This document shows, in pieces, positions 20,801-34,200 of a stretch of DNA of 64,000 nucleotides. Every line of letters starts with the position of its first letter. The stretch's first letter is position 1. The translations under genes and the position numbers were made by a program. Below the pieces are notes generated by a model. It was not told the origin of the DNA. It saw nothing but the letters and a program-made list of their open reading frames with translations, and did no database searches. This stretch comes from Pararge aegeria (Eukaryota > Arthropoda > Insecta > Lepidoptera > Nymphalidae), in contig NC_053202.1 in the NCBI RefSeq assembly GCF_905163445.1, forward strand, positions 2,542,001-2,606,000, written 5' to 3'.

Positions 20801-23800
20801 AAAGACTATATATATTATTATAAATATATTGCGAAGCTACTGTAAGAATACCTTTTTGTTTAAATTTTTTATTTGCTTAATCCAAGGTTATATATTGATC
20901 GTACCGCTCTTTTCTGTAGTAGCTCAACAAACTTAGCCGGTTGTTTTTTTTTTGTTTTCACCATCTCACATTGTCATTTAAAACTATCAAAGACGCAACC
21001 TGGTTACAGCAATAATTTACACCCAAGCATTTTTATCGTTGACGTAGTCCATAATACTATAATAGGACTTTTCTAAAAGCTTACGTTTAATACAAATTTT
21101 GTACTTTTTAAGAGACATCTGTAAGATATAAACTGGTAGTTTATTGTATAAAATTTCCTTTAAATGAATTACTTATTTTATGTAGTCTCGTATATTGCTA
21201 AAGCGTAAGTTTATTTTTGCTTCTAATGTTAAAATTATTGCAGACACATTTTCTCTTAAATTTAGAAATATTTTTGTGAATATTTTTATTTTCAAATATG
21301 TATTGGCTAAAAACTGTCATTATCTTAAAATCTTTAAATTTATCTCTCAATGACTCTCTCAGATCCATTTTATAGAACGCACGAACAGCCCTCTTCTGCA
21401 ACACGAAAATAGTGCCAATATCAGCCGCATTACCCCATAGTAAAATTCCATGTGACATAAGTGTGCTTAAATATAAATATATCACGACATTACACACATC
21501 GCCATCTAGCCCTAAAGTAAGCGTAGCTGGAGTTATCCTCCTTCAACTTTTTTAAGTTATGTGCGTTTTAAGTAATTCAGTTATCACTTGCTTCAACGGG
21601 GAAGAAAAATATCGTGAGGTAACTATGCATTCCTGAGAGATTTTGTAGAAATGTGAATGTGTGGAGTCCACCAATCCGCACTGGGCCGGTGAGGTGGACT
21701 GCGGGCTTAACCCCTTCGCATTGTGGGAGGAAACCCGTGCCCTGTATTGGTCCTGTGATGATAATGATTTATATTTATTAACCCTACTAATATTATAAAC
21801 TAGCTGTCCCGGCGAACTTCGTACCACGGATCATTTACGTATTATCCTATTCCGGTCTAAAAGAAATCCATAAAATCAAATATCATAAAAATTGGTCCAG
21901 CCGTTCTTGAGTTATAAATGGTGTAACTAACACAACTTTTTCTTTTATATAGATGTGAAAGAGTTGATCTTTGTTACTCAATCACGCAAAAATGGCTGAA
22001 CGGATTCGGATGAAATTTGGCATGCATGTAGCCTGTTACATGGAAAAGAGCATAGGCTACCTTTTATCCCGATTCCTTAAGTAGTTTCCGAGGGAAAATT
22101 AAAGTTGTTTTCGAGCAAGGCCGCGGACAGTTTCAAATTTCGTATGCATGTCGCTATGGAAAAGAACATGTACATTCCATTCCGATTTCTCAAATAGTTC
22201 CCGTGGTAGGATTAACGAGCGAAGCTTTAGACCCAATTCTGAAGTCCACGTAGACAAAGTCGCGGGCAGAAGCTAGATAAGCTAGATAAGCTAGATAGAT
22301 AGCTAGATAAGCTAGATAGATAGCTAGATAAGCTAGATAGATAGCTAGATAAGCTAGATAAGCTTAATAAATTTGTATGTTTTACGCGCAGGTCAGTATG
22401 ATGGTGCACAGAGTGGAGAACACGTTGCTTTTGGATGACTTCGACGTGTACGAGTACCTCATGAAGTCCGAGTGGTCGTGGCTGAAGGACTTCTTCTATG
22501 AAAACATATTGAAGACCATGTCGGAAAAGGTGGGAATGGAAAATAATGCGGAAATTTGAAATCAAAATGAAATAAATCAAGCACAGATAACTGTTTAAAA
22601 ACATGTTTTGAAAAATCGCACGTGAGACTGACCTCTAGTCAAACTTAGCCGGTTGCATTTTTTTTAAGCTATGAAGCTAGAGTAATTCACACCCAAGCTT
22701 TTCGAGGGACATCTCAAAGACTTCATTTGTTATAAAATAATATACAATTGCCCTTGAATGAATTTCCAATTTTGTGTAGCCTAGTAAACTGCACAGCGAG
22801 TTTATTTTTGCTTCTAATATTAATATTGTTACAGTCCATATTATTTTTAAATTTTGTGATATTTTTATGGACACTGACTACGCACCGTCATTATTTTATC
22901 TTCTTTAAATTTATCCCTTAATGAATGAATCTCTTGGGCTAGTAAATAAATAAATAATTATGGAGCGAAGCTTTAGACTCAATTCTGAAGTAGCAGACAA
23001 AGTCGCGGATAGAATCTAGTATATAATAAACTAACAATAACATAGATACTGATACCATGTTCTAGCTGAAAAGGAAAAAGTTTCTAAATACTTGGACCTT
23101 GCTCACGAGATTACCGCCACGTGGAGTGTTGAGTCGACCGTTATTGTTCCGAGTGTCGTCTCAGTCACTGGTCTTCTCGCGAAAAGCTTCGACCAACATC
23201 TTAAGAAGCTTTCGTTTGGTTGTTGGATCAAGGGTCGGATACAGAAGGCAGTAGTCCTTGAAACGGCGCGTATTGTGAGGAGGTTCCTCACTCTGGAGCC
23301 CGTTGCTTGGGCATTCAAAAGCCCCGCAAGCGGAGGGTGGATATTTTTTCTTATACATTTTTAATATTGTTTTTTTTTAAAGCAATGTTAAGAATTTAAA
23401 AAACAAATGAATATCAATAAAAAAGAATTATGTTCTTAATTCTGTGGCTATATATTCTCTGTCTCTCTCTGCACACTAGGAGCGTATGTCGCTGACTCTG
23501 GCCCCGAGCCCCAGCTCTGCGCTGCAACTGACCCACAAGTTCCTGTCGCACAGCGTGGCGGAGCGCCCGCAGCCACTGCCCTCGGAGACACCCCACCCGC
23601 CCATGTGCTTGCCCGGTGAATAATTTAAAAAAAAAAAATATATTAAAAATTATTTACCAATAAATTTAAAGACGAATACATTGAATGAGTAGATAATAGT
23701 AAAATTGAAAAATATATATATATATATATACTTCGACAATACACACAATACACACACGTTATGGGTACTAAGGTAGCTGATGAATATTTTTATGAATATA

Positions 23801-25197
23801 ATACACATAAATACTTATAATATACAGATAAACACCCAGACAACTCATGTTTATCACACAAACATTTTCTATTTGTGAGAATCGGACCGGCTGTCAGAAC
23901 GCTTTGCAACAATACACTGCAATTTTCAATTTTATAATTTTTTTATAGTGGTGTTGCCGAAATTAGTATATGCACCTAGCGACTGTAGCGCCATCTAGTA
24001 GGAAACATTGTATATTATAGTTTTAGTTTTTTTATACTTTTTTACCTACACTTGGAGGAAATATCAATTTTATAAATTTGTCGGGTTAGAAATTTTTAAA
24101 TGCCTTTTTCAATTTACAAAGTTGAGTTTTCCCCCAAGTGTAGGTGAAAAAGCACGAATAAAAATTATATAACATTTTAGGGCCATTTCTCCCGGAACCC
24201 GAAATACGTCCGGAGGCAACTGAACCAGCGAAAGAGCAGAACTTCAACCGAAACGTCCATTGGACTTTTGAAGATATACACATGTTGATCGGAAGCAATC
24301 TGCCAATTTTTGGCGACAAAGACCGTCCCTGCGTCAGCCTTCGTTTAAGAGACGCGAGGGAATCCATAAACGTACTGACAGGCATAGACTATTGGCTGGA
24401 CAACTTGATGTGCAACGTTCCGGAAGTATTAATGTGTTACCATTTAGATGGAATTGTTCAGAAATACGAACCGATGAAAACGGAGGATTTGCCCAATATG
24501 GAAAACAGTAAATTCTCTCCGAAAATCATAAGGAATGTTGCTCAGAATATATTGTCTTTTCTAAAATCGAACGCGACGAAAGCTGGCCATACTTATTGGC
24601 TGTTTAAAGGACCGCACGATGACGTCGTTAAACTCTACGATCTGACTACTCTATGCCCGGATACCATGGACAACCCTTTTACAACGCCTGTAGCTATGTT
24701 ACTATACAGGTATAGTGTATTATTATGCTAGCTAATACCCGCGGTTTCATTTGCATTACCTATGAGCCCTAACGAAATGTTATACTGAAGGTATAACTAT
24801 AACCTTTTTCATAAATGTAAACTTCCCTCCCCACCGCTATGTAAAAAACCACATGTAAAAAAAACAACTCTTGCTCTGTAAAAACAAGAAATAAATCTAT
24901 GAAAAATTTGTATAAAGTTGTTTCAGGCAACTAGGCCTTTGCAACAAAAAATAATTGTAAAATACTGAACAATATAATTATAAAAGATTAAAAATGCGGT
25001 GTTTTCACTGGGTTTTCAAAAATGTGTCGGGGTTTGAGGTCGAACCCCGTTCCACACCTCTAGCTATTCTAAGCAATCTGAGTTTTAATCATAATTCTCA
25101 AAGGAGTTAACCATAATGTTTTCATAGGCGTGTGAACTCTTCTATTTCGCACATGGCTAGCTTGGTGGACTGCGACCTAAACTCTTCTCACTTCTTC

Positions 25198-25228
<31 letters not shown>

Positions 25229-28200
25229 TCCTGTTGGCTGTTGAAAGGTTGATGATAGTATTGTCCACTTCAAATTTATTCATGTTACAGGGTGGCAAGG
25301 AATATGCGTCTGATGAACAGGTCGAAACACGTCCGGCAACTCTTGGAACACGTAGTGGAACTGCTGAAGGTGGAGAGATACCCCCAAATCGTAGCTTCCT
25401 CCCACTACATGCTGTCCGACTTGTATGTGCCCGCTATAACTAATCCTGCTTGCCCGAATTTTAAAGGTAAATAGTTGAATTCATCAATAGCCTTTTGTCC
25501 ACTGCTGGACTAAAGGCTTCACTTAAGGTTGGCCTGTAATAACAACGCTGGGCAGATGGGTTGGTGATCACATTTTGAATTGCTGTAACCGCACAGCAAA
25601 ATTTAAGCAAATGAGGTTTTACAGTATTTATGATAAATAAAAACTTATGTTCCATAACTATTTACTTAGGATCAAAATCAGAATTCAAAATTCTTTATTG
25701 CTAATTTGGGTGATTGTATATAGATGAATAAAGGATAAACACTCAGCTCAGCCGAATTCCGTCTTACAGCATGCTATATTGTAACAAAAAAAAACTTTAC
25801 ATTCATCAGATCAATGTGTTGAGGAAAATATTTTTTAATTTTGTATATATTAAATAAGTGAACAGCGTCTGGTGGAAGGCTTGGATCCCGGCTAGTTAAC
25901 AGCCTACTGAAATAGTCGTACCGCCACGCTATTTAGCGCTTCGCCGTATTATCTTCTTCTTCTTCTTCTTCTGGGCAGTTTCCGCACGTAAGCGCTTCGC
26001 TTGTTGTACGTGAAATTTCCCAATGTTGCTCGCTACTCCAGCCATCCAAGCTCGTTCCAGAATCCCAGCATGCCGCCCAGGTTGCTGAGGATTTCTGGGA
26101 TAGTGGCTGGTGATCCCAGGTAGATCTCGTGTTGCTCTGTCACGCCCGTGCACTCCAGCATCACGTGCGTAGGTGTTTCATTCTTCTCCATGCATGCTCT
26201 GCAAAGAGGACTGTCGGTGACACCTATAATGGAAAGATGTCTGTTTAAGGAGCTATGTCCTGTTATGAGTCCCACCACCTTCCTAAGTTTGCTTCTATCG
26301 CCGTATTATGTTCATAGTTTTAAATTCAAATTCTTTTCTTGCAAGAAAGTGGTGCATTCAAAATACCACATAAATAAATAACGATTCAATTGTAGCCAAA
26401 CACGGCGTGAAAAAAACACCCACCATAACGTTATTCCATTTTCGATCTGCAACAAAAAACATATATAATATCGATATTGAAGTTTATATAATGTAACTAC
26501 CATACCCTTTATAGGTTACCCCGCTACAATGTTAGACTACATCATCTCTAGCGGGCCAACGTTTAAACAACCAAAAATATGTTTAGGGTCCGAGAGGGGT
26601 CAATCGGTGACCCCCGTGACTGTGGCAACAGAAAAAAGTCAAATCTCATTTATGCCAAATGATGAAAAAAGCCTATCTGACGCATACTACCATCCTGTAA
26701 TATTTTTATTTTTAGACGAAAGCTCTGATTCTGAAGAAGAGACAGATTTCGGAAACTATGCCGAATTTCCGGGCCATCCCACTTCTGATGTTGACAGTGG
26801 CTGCGAGAGAGACAGCAACGTGGGTGACAAAGACGAAGATAGTGAAAATGTCGAGATTATGAGTGATACCACAGACAAGGTAACTGTCATAGACAATCCA
26901 TACAGACTATTAACCATACTAACAAATTAAGTGTATGTTTATATTCGTATCATACGTCAAACAAACATATTTTATCCCTACATCCTGGATTGTTGGTATT
27001 CCTTAACAGCTCGTTAGAACTCGAAGAATCATCATCATCATTATAATTTCAACGAATGTATGTCCACAGCTGGACATAGGTATTTTGTAGGGAGTTCCAA
27101 ATCCAACGTTCTTCACGCTATTTACTAACTGCACGGCTAGCATGGTCAGGAGAAAATTATCTCCCCGGGGAGCGGATATAAATTTATCTTCTCTCAAAGC
27201 TTTATCAACTCTCAGAGCACTGATACACAAGTGGAAATAATAACCAAATAATATATGTGTAATAATAATCGGGGAAACTTCTCCTATTCCATTTCTTGTG
27301 CTTTAACAGGTGGACGCGTTAATTATATTCCTTGTCAGGGGATATAATCGGGGGAATACCGGCTAAGTTTGTTGTGGGCTTCTTCTTAGACCAGGGCGCG
27401 TTTGGAACACTCGTAGCTTCAGTTTTAAGTTTACGAATGTGGTTATCGCCATCATCTCACTACCGTGTTATTCTTATGTACGCATCAAAAGTGCCACCTA
27501 TGGGCCTACTTGAATAAAGATATTTTTGAGTTTGACTTTGACTTTTATATATATATTTTGTCTCTTGCCTATGCTAGCCCTGCTGGTTATTCAAGGGAGG
27601 TTAAACCTCCCAGACTTTTTAAGAATATTAAAAAACTTAAAAATATGGAAATATAATAATCGACATCACAAATCTCAATACAAAGAAATAGACTAATGTA
27701 AAAATGTCACATAAGAGCTAGAGGCTATGTAGTTATATCTGTGGTTTTATTCCCGACTCTCTTATTCTTCTTGTATTATTTTCTATTTATCTTTTGTTTT
27801 AGGATGAGAAGTGCGAGCGAGAGGAAACTTCAGATGGAGGCGGGTGCGAGCGAGAGGGCAGTAGTGAACGCACGGAGCTAGCTTTACAAGTGCGTGGTCT
27901 GGCTCTGAGGGACATTGTACATAGACAGTCTTCGCATCAGACAGTAAGCTATTTTTTATTATTATTTACTTGATTAGACTTCAGTTTTTTTAGAAATAAA
28001 CATTATTATTATTAATATTGGAATTTACTCTCACGCTCGTTTACAAGATAAATATATATATGTACTAGCTATTGCCCGCGACTTCGACTGCGTTTGATTT
28101 TGTTTTTTGATGTGGCATTCAATTTAGTTGTATGTAGTTCTAAAAAAAATTAAATTATTAATTATCGCTAAGCCATAATACAGGGGGTTTCGGGGGCGAT

Positions 28201-31200
28201 AAATCGATTAATCTCGGTAAAAAACGGCAAGAAATATGCTTTTTGGGAGATTCTGATGCGTGCGATGCGTGAACGGGAAACGTTACGCCAAACGACGGAA
28301 GTATGTAGTAAGTATATCGGAATTGTTGTTTCTTTAAAGTTCTATAAAACAGTCCGCGAGAAATATTTCGAATATTTTTTAAATCGGCTCATTCGCGGAC
28401 GAAGTCGCGCGGGTCCGCTAGTGTATATTGTTCATAAAAATATTCATCGGTCATCTCACTACCCATAAAACAAGCTACGCTTACTTTGGGGCTGGATGGC
28501 AATGTGTGCGTTGTCGTAGTATATAAATTATTTATATATAACATCAATAATTTCGTCTGGTCACAGGATGAAAAGGCAAAGACAGATCCCGATAAAGGTC
28601 TGGGAGTGGAAGCCGCTACTCGCTGCGGGCGCGCCCTTCGACACGCACTGTTGGGACTGAAAGCCTTGCACCATCTCACTATTAACAAATCTAAGGTAAG
28701 TGCGGTGGGAGCCATCATATTTTATCGTATAATCCATATTAATATAGGTAGATTATACAATGATTGCCGCCATATTGGATTTAAATTGATGTCACGTGGG
28801 TAGACGCTAAAATTTTGCCAAAAACACCACGTTTGTTAAAATCCGCCAAATAGGAGGGACGAAACGAAAAGTGAAACATCCGAAGATACAAGAAACCACA
28901 TTTCTTGGAGATGAACTGTTGTAACTTTTTTGTGTTTTATATTTATTTATACACATTTTCCTCCTGTATTCGGGAGATATAAAAATCAAGCTGTTTATAG
29001 TCGTAAAAATGTAATAGGCCCGTTTTGACATTTGTCATCGCGACGTAACTAGTTATGGAACCATAAGACTCTGTACTCGATACTCACGATAAAACAATTC
29101 AAGTTTGTATCAGTACTTGATTGATATTATTATGTATTGTAAAGTGTTCGTTCGTTCAAAGTATTCCTTTAACTTCACAACCAATACGCGTGACTGGCTG
29201 TTGATTATACGTCCACTTTTCAACATGTTGAAACATAGTTAGTACTATATAACAACAAACACAAAAATCGAGTCAAATCACTATGTTTAAATTAATGTCC
29301 AAAATAGAAGAGCCATAGTTAACGTCAACTTAAACGAGCGCACAGTCAACTTTACAAGATGAGTAACGAAAAACTGCGCAGTGCGCGCGGGGACGCTTCA
29401 GTCATGTGCCGCTTGGTCAGATACATCATCTCAGACTCATTATTTAGAACACATTTTGAGAACCAAGCTCATTCTTTGCAGTAAAGATAACTACACAATA
29501 TTTAATTTCGATATTGAGTAAAAAAATGGTTACAGCTCTAGAATAAAAAAAAAAAAAAGACAGAACACACACCTTTGAGAACATTATGTATAACTCCCAT
29601 GCAGGTTTCCTCATGATGTTTTTCTTCACCGTTCAAGTGATATTTTAATTACTTAAAACGCACATAACTTAAAAATGTTATAGGAGAGACGTCGTGAGAT
29701 TCGAACTCGGCCCCCCGAAAGTAAAGTCGAGCTCCCACCGCCTGGGGTATCAGCGCTTCTAAATATTATAGTTTATAAATTAACCTTAATTAAAAAAATA
29801 ACAGGAGGAAGAACGTGAACGTCTTAGACAACAGATTATAACAGAAGAGCAACATCCCAAAATGGCGAACCCCTACGAACCTATCAAAATGAACTACGAG
29901 CCGCTCAAACAAAGCAAGGACAAAAGCGATACCAAAGAACACGTATCCAGAAGCAGGAGACGAAAAAGAGAGAAAAAGATGGACAAAACTGGCAACTACT
30001 TAATAGAAACCAAATCTTCCATAGATAAGAACGCGATTTTGGTCCGCAAAGAGAAAAAAGCGATACCGACATGGCACGAACCGAATAGAGACGATAATTT
30101 CGCTTGGAAACTCCATCTGAAAACGCTTCTGTACGAGAAGATCTGTCTCGCGTACGCGACCTTGGCCGAATACAGCTACTCCCACGAACAGTATGGGTTC
30201 TCCCTGAAGTACATAGATATGGCCAACAAATGCCAAAGGTTACTGAGCAATATGATAATCAAAAGCAGAGTCGTTGACGCAAGTTGTCTCATTGGCCGTG
30301 TTGGCGACAATTATTTTCAATTGAGCAAGCATTGGGCGAGTTTGGAGCAATTCCGGAAACAGTTTGAGACCGATCACGAGATAGATGGACGGATAAAAAT
30401 GGAGATTGAGAACGATATGACCGAGGAGTTGGACCGTGAGGTGCGAGATGAGTTTGAACTTGGTAAGACTTTTATTATCATGGACATGAATACAAATAAT
30501 ACAATTATGTCATTTTACTTTATTACTACTAAGATTATTACAGCTTTAATTTAATTGTAATATTATTATTATGGCTTATGGTAACTGAAATATGAAATAT
30601 AAATATAAATAAATAAATATACTACGACAATACACACATCGCCATCTAGCCCTATATATATGGGTACCAAGATGACTGAAGAATAGTTTTATGAATAGGT
30701 AATATAAATAAAATACTTATAATATACATATAAACACCCAGACACTAAAAAACACTATGTTTATCACACAAACATTTTCCTGTCGTGGGAATCGAACCCA
30801 CGGCCTTGGACTCAGAAAGCAGGGTCGCAGCCCACTGCGCCAGTCGGCCGTCAAATATTGTTTACATTCCATAAAAACTCCAGCAATTGTAGTGCCGGAT
30901 CTTGTTGTTAATGTTTGAAGACTTTTTTTAATAATATATAAAATTCAAATAATCTTTCAAAAATTCAACTAGCTTCAAAGATTTTTCTGATGCAGATCGG
31001 TTTTTTATCATTATTGCAACCGAGTAAAGAGGCACGAAGAGGGAGGAGGAAGAAAAAAATTAATAATATCGTCCAACTTCTGATTTGGAGATATATAAAG
31101 TGCAACAATCAAAATATTCATCCTATTTTCCATTTGGCATTGAGCCATACATAAGTCAAGAGAAAGAACAGAAAAATCTATCGATGAAGTTACAATGTTA

Positions 31201-34200
31201 ACAACATCATTAGTATTATGATATATGCTTACGTCTTCAGCCGTTTAAATTTTGCAATGCATTTGAAGTTCGAATAAACTCGAATCAACCGTGGTTGGGA
31301 CAAGAAAAAGACGGCGCGTAACGAAAAAATGTGACGCGTAACGAAAAAATGTTACACTAAATTTTTTTCCAACCCCGATAAAGAAGTTTCACTTCAAAAA
31401 CGCGTTATTCATGAATATAATGGTTTCCAGAAATAACAATTCCAAAGAGTGAAACTGAGGCCATGTTATCATCGTGCGAGTACTACCGTCGGGCGGGACT
31501 AGTGTGCGCAGACGAGACGCACAAAAAAGACGAACTGCTGCGTCGGACGGCGTCCGTGTGCAACGAACTGGCTGTGAGATACATGAACGATGCGCAACGT
31601 GAGTACGGCACGAGAAAAGCGAGCTTGGCTTTTTTAATTATAACCATCATGGCAACCAATGGGGCTTAAAGTAGCAGTAAGATGACAGTTTTAGTGACGA
31701 TCAAATTAGTGCCGACAATGTGCTCCAACACTACACACACACACACAGACAATAAACACGGCGTAGACGAGGGCTCCGATTTCTAACGTCATCCGGACGT
31801 GGTACCTTACACGGTACGGGGGCGTTCGGACTAAATTAATAATTAGTCCAAAAGTCTACCAACTGACAGAATAACGTCGAACCGAGCCGAGCAGAAGGCA
31901 CCCTCGGGTCGACGTCCCCCACTTTTCCCCCGACGTCGTCGAGTCCTGGGGCTCTTCTCATGGCGAGCGCTTGCCCCACTGTGATTAAAACCCATTTTTA
32001 TATTATAATTTTTAAGCTTGGTATATTTGACTAGTAGAATACTATACACTATGAAAAATTTCAAATCGAAGATGGCCGCCACCACAAAACGCCGAATTTC
32101 ATTTATTTTTCAAAATGGGTATCAAATGAACTTGGCTTGACTAGAACAATAATGTACACTATATTTTTTTTATTTCAAATTTATGTATTACACTCGTACA
32201 GAGATATACGTGAAGTACCTCGAGGAGTGCGAGAAGAAGGACGGCAACTCGAAATCTATATACAAACAGTTCAGCGCACTGTCGCGACGTTCGTCCGAGT
32301 GCCTGGACGAGGCCACGGCTATCTTCACTCAGGTCAACGACGTGCCCAACTTAGCGCTCCTGTACTGCAATAAGGCGCGCTATATGAGGTTCAGAGCGCA
32401 TTGTATCCAAGGCGGTTTTAAGTGAGTAGCTTATTTACTTATTTCATTGTCTACTCTCTACCTTTAGGTAATGTTTATACAACGTGTAACCTAATTACGG
32501 AATAATGTTGAAACATGCATAAGTATACTTCATGAGGAATCAAGCTGTAAAAATATTTAATCAAAAGGAGCATATTTATTTTTTTATACAAACGAATTCA
32601 AAACATTCTAAGTGTTTACTTGTGACAGGGCTGTCATTAAAGATAAAAGACCGAAATGAAAAGAAGCGATTTTATTTTTTCATAGAAACGTATTGAAAAC
32701 ATTCTAAGTGTTTACTTGTGGCATGGCACAGGAGTGTGGTGGTTCTGTTCTTCAAAAAAGGTGATAATACCTTGTTGAAGAATTACAGACCCATCTCGCT
32801 GCTGAGTCATATCTACAAGCTGTTTTCGAGGGTCATTACGAATCGTCTCGCTCGTAGGTTTGATGACTTCCAGCCTCCCGAACAAGCCGTTTTAGTACCA
32901 TAGACCACATTCATACGCTGCGGCAGGTTATACAGAAGACTGAAGAGTATAACCGGCCACTTTGCTTAGCGTTTGTGGACTATGAAAAAGCCTTTGATTC
33001 GGTGGAAACTTGGGCTGTGTTTAGGTCACTGCAGAGATGCCGAATTGACTACCGGTATATCCAAGTGTTGCAGTGTTTGTACAAAAACGCCACTATGTCA
33101 GTTCGTATACAGGATCAGACTACGAGACCAATCCAATTGCAGCGAGGCGTGCGACAGGGAGATGTTATCTCCCCGAAACTATTTACCGCTGCGTTGGAGG
33201 ACGTCTTTAAGCTTCTGGATTGGAACGGACTTGGCATCAACATTAACGGCGAGTACATCACTCAACTTCGGTTTGCCGACGATGTAGTCATAATGGCAGA
33301 GACTCTGGGAGACCTAAATACGATGCTCGATGGCCTCAGCAGAGCTTCTCAACAGGTTGGCCTACGAATGAACATGAGCAAGACGAAGATTATGTCTAAT
33401 GCTCATGTTCCGCTTCAACCAGTAATCGTTGAGAACACTGCACTCGAAATTGTTGACGAATACGTATACCTAGGACACACGATCCAGTTAGGTAGGTCCA
33501 ATTTCGAGAAGGAGGTGAACCGCCGAATCCAACTCGGATGGGCAGCGTTCGGGAAACTTCGTGCCATCTTTTCGTCAAAAATCCCTCAGTGCCTGAAGAC
33601 GAAAGTCTTCGAACAGTGCGTGTTGCCAGTGATGACCTATGGCTCTGAAACATGGTCGTTAACTATGGGCCTCATAAGAAGGCTTAGAGTCACTCAGCGG
33701 GCGATGGAGAGAGCTATGCTCGGAGTATCTCTACGCGATCGAATCAGAAATGTGGAGATTCGTAGAAGAACCAAAGTTACCGACATAGCTCAACGAGTCG
33801 CGAAGCTTAAGTGGCAATGGGCCGGGCCCATAGTTCGGAGAAAGGATGGACGTTGGGGTCCCAAGGTGCTGGAATGGCAGCCCCGTACTGGTAAGCGCAG
33901 CGTTGGTCGACCCCCAACGAGGTGGACAGACGACATTAAGCGCGTCGCAGCTAGCCGTTGGATCCAAGCGGCTCAGAATCGTGGAACTTGGAACTCCCTA
34001 CAAAAGACCTATGTCCAGCAGTGGACGTCTATCGGTTGATGTGATGACTTGTGACAACTCTATTGAAGATAAAACACCGACACGCGTATAGTACCTACGC
34101 TACGCGATGCGTATCTAATAAAGCGCCAGGAGATGTTAGATCTGTATCCGATTTCCTTCAGTAAAAACTGTTGGGGTTGTTTAATCAAAAACTATTAGGT

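Noticed and set aside
22227..22604. 125-residue minus-strand frame rich in Leu-Ser
   Set aside because: It is antisense to exon 4 and continues through the GCTAGATA minisatellite; the repeat makes the Leu-Ser runs.
24086..24385. 99-residue minus-strand frame
   Set aside because: It is antisense to EDRF1 exon 6, which is conserved and in phase.
31463..31669. Short ORF MLSSCEYYRRAG... as an independent small gene (also at 43265)
   Set aside because: It is EDRF1 exon 12 read into the intron; the acceptor before it and the GTGAGT donor after it fit the gene model.
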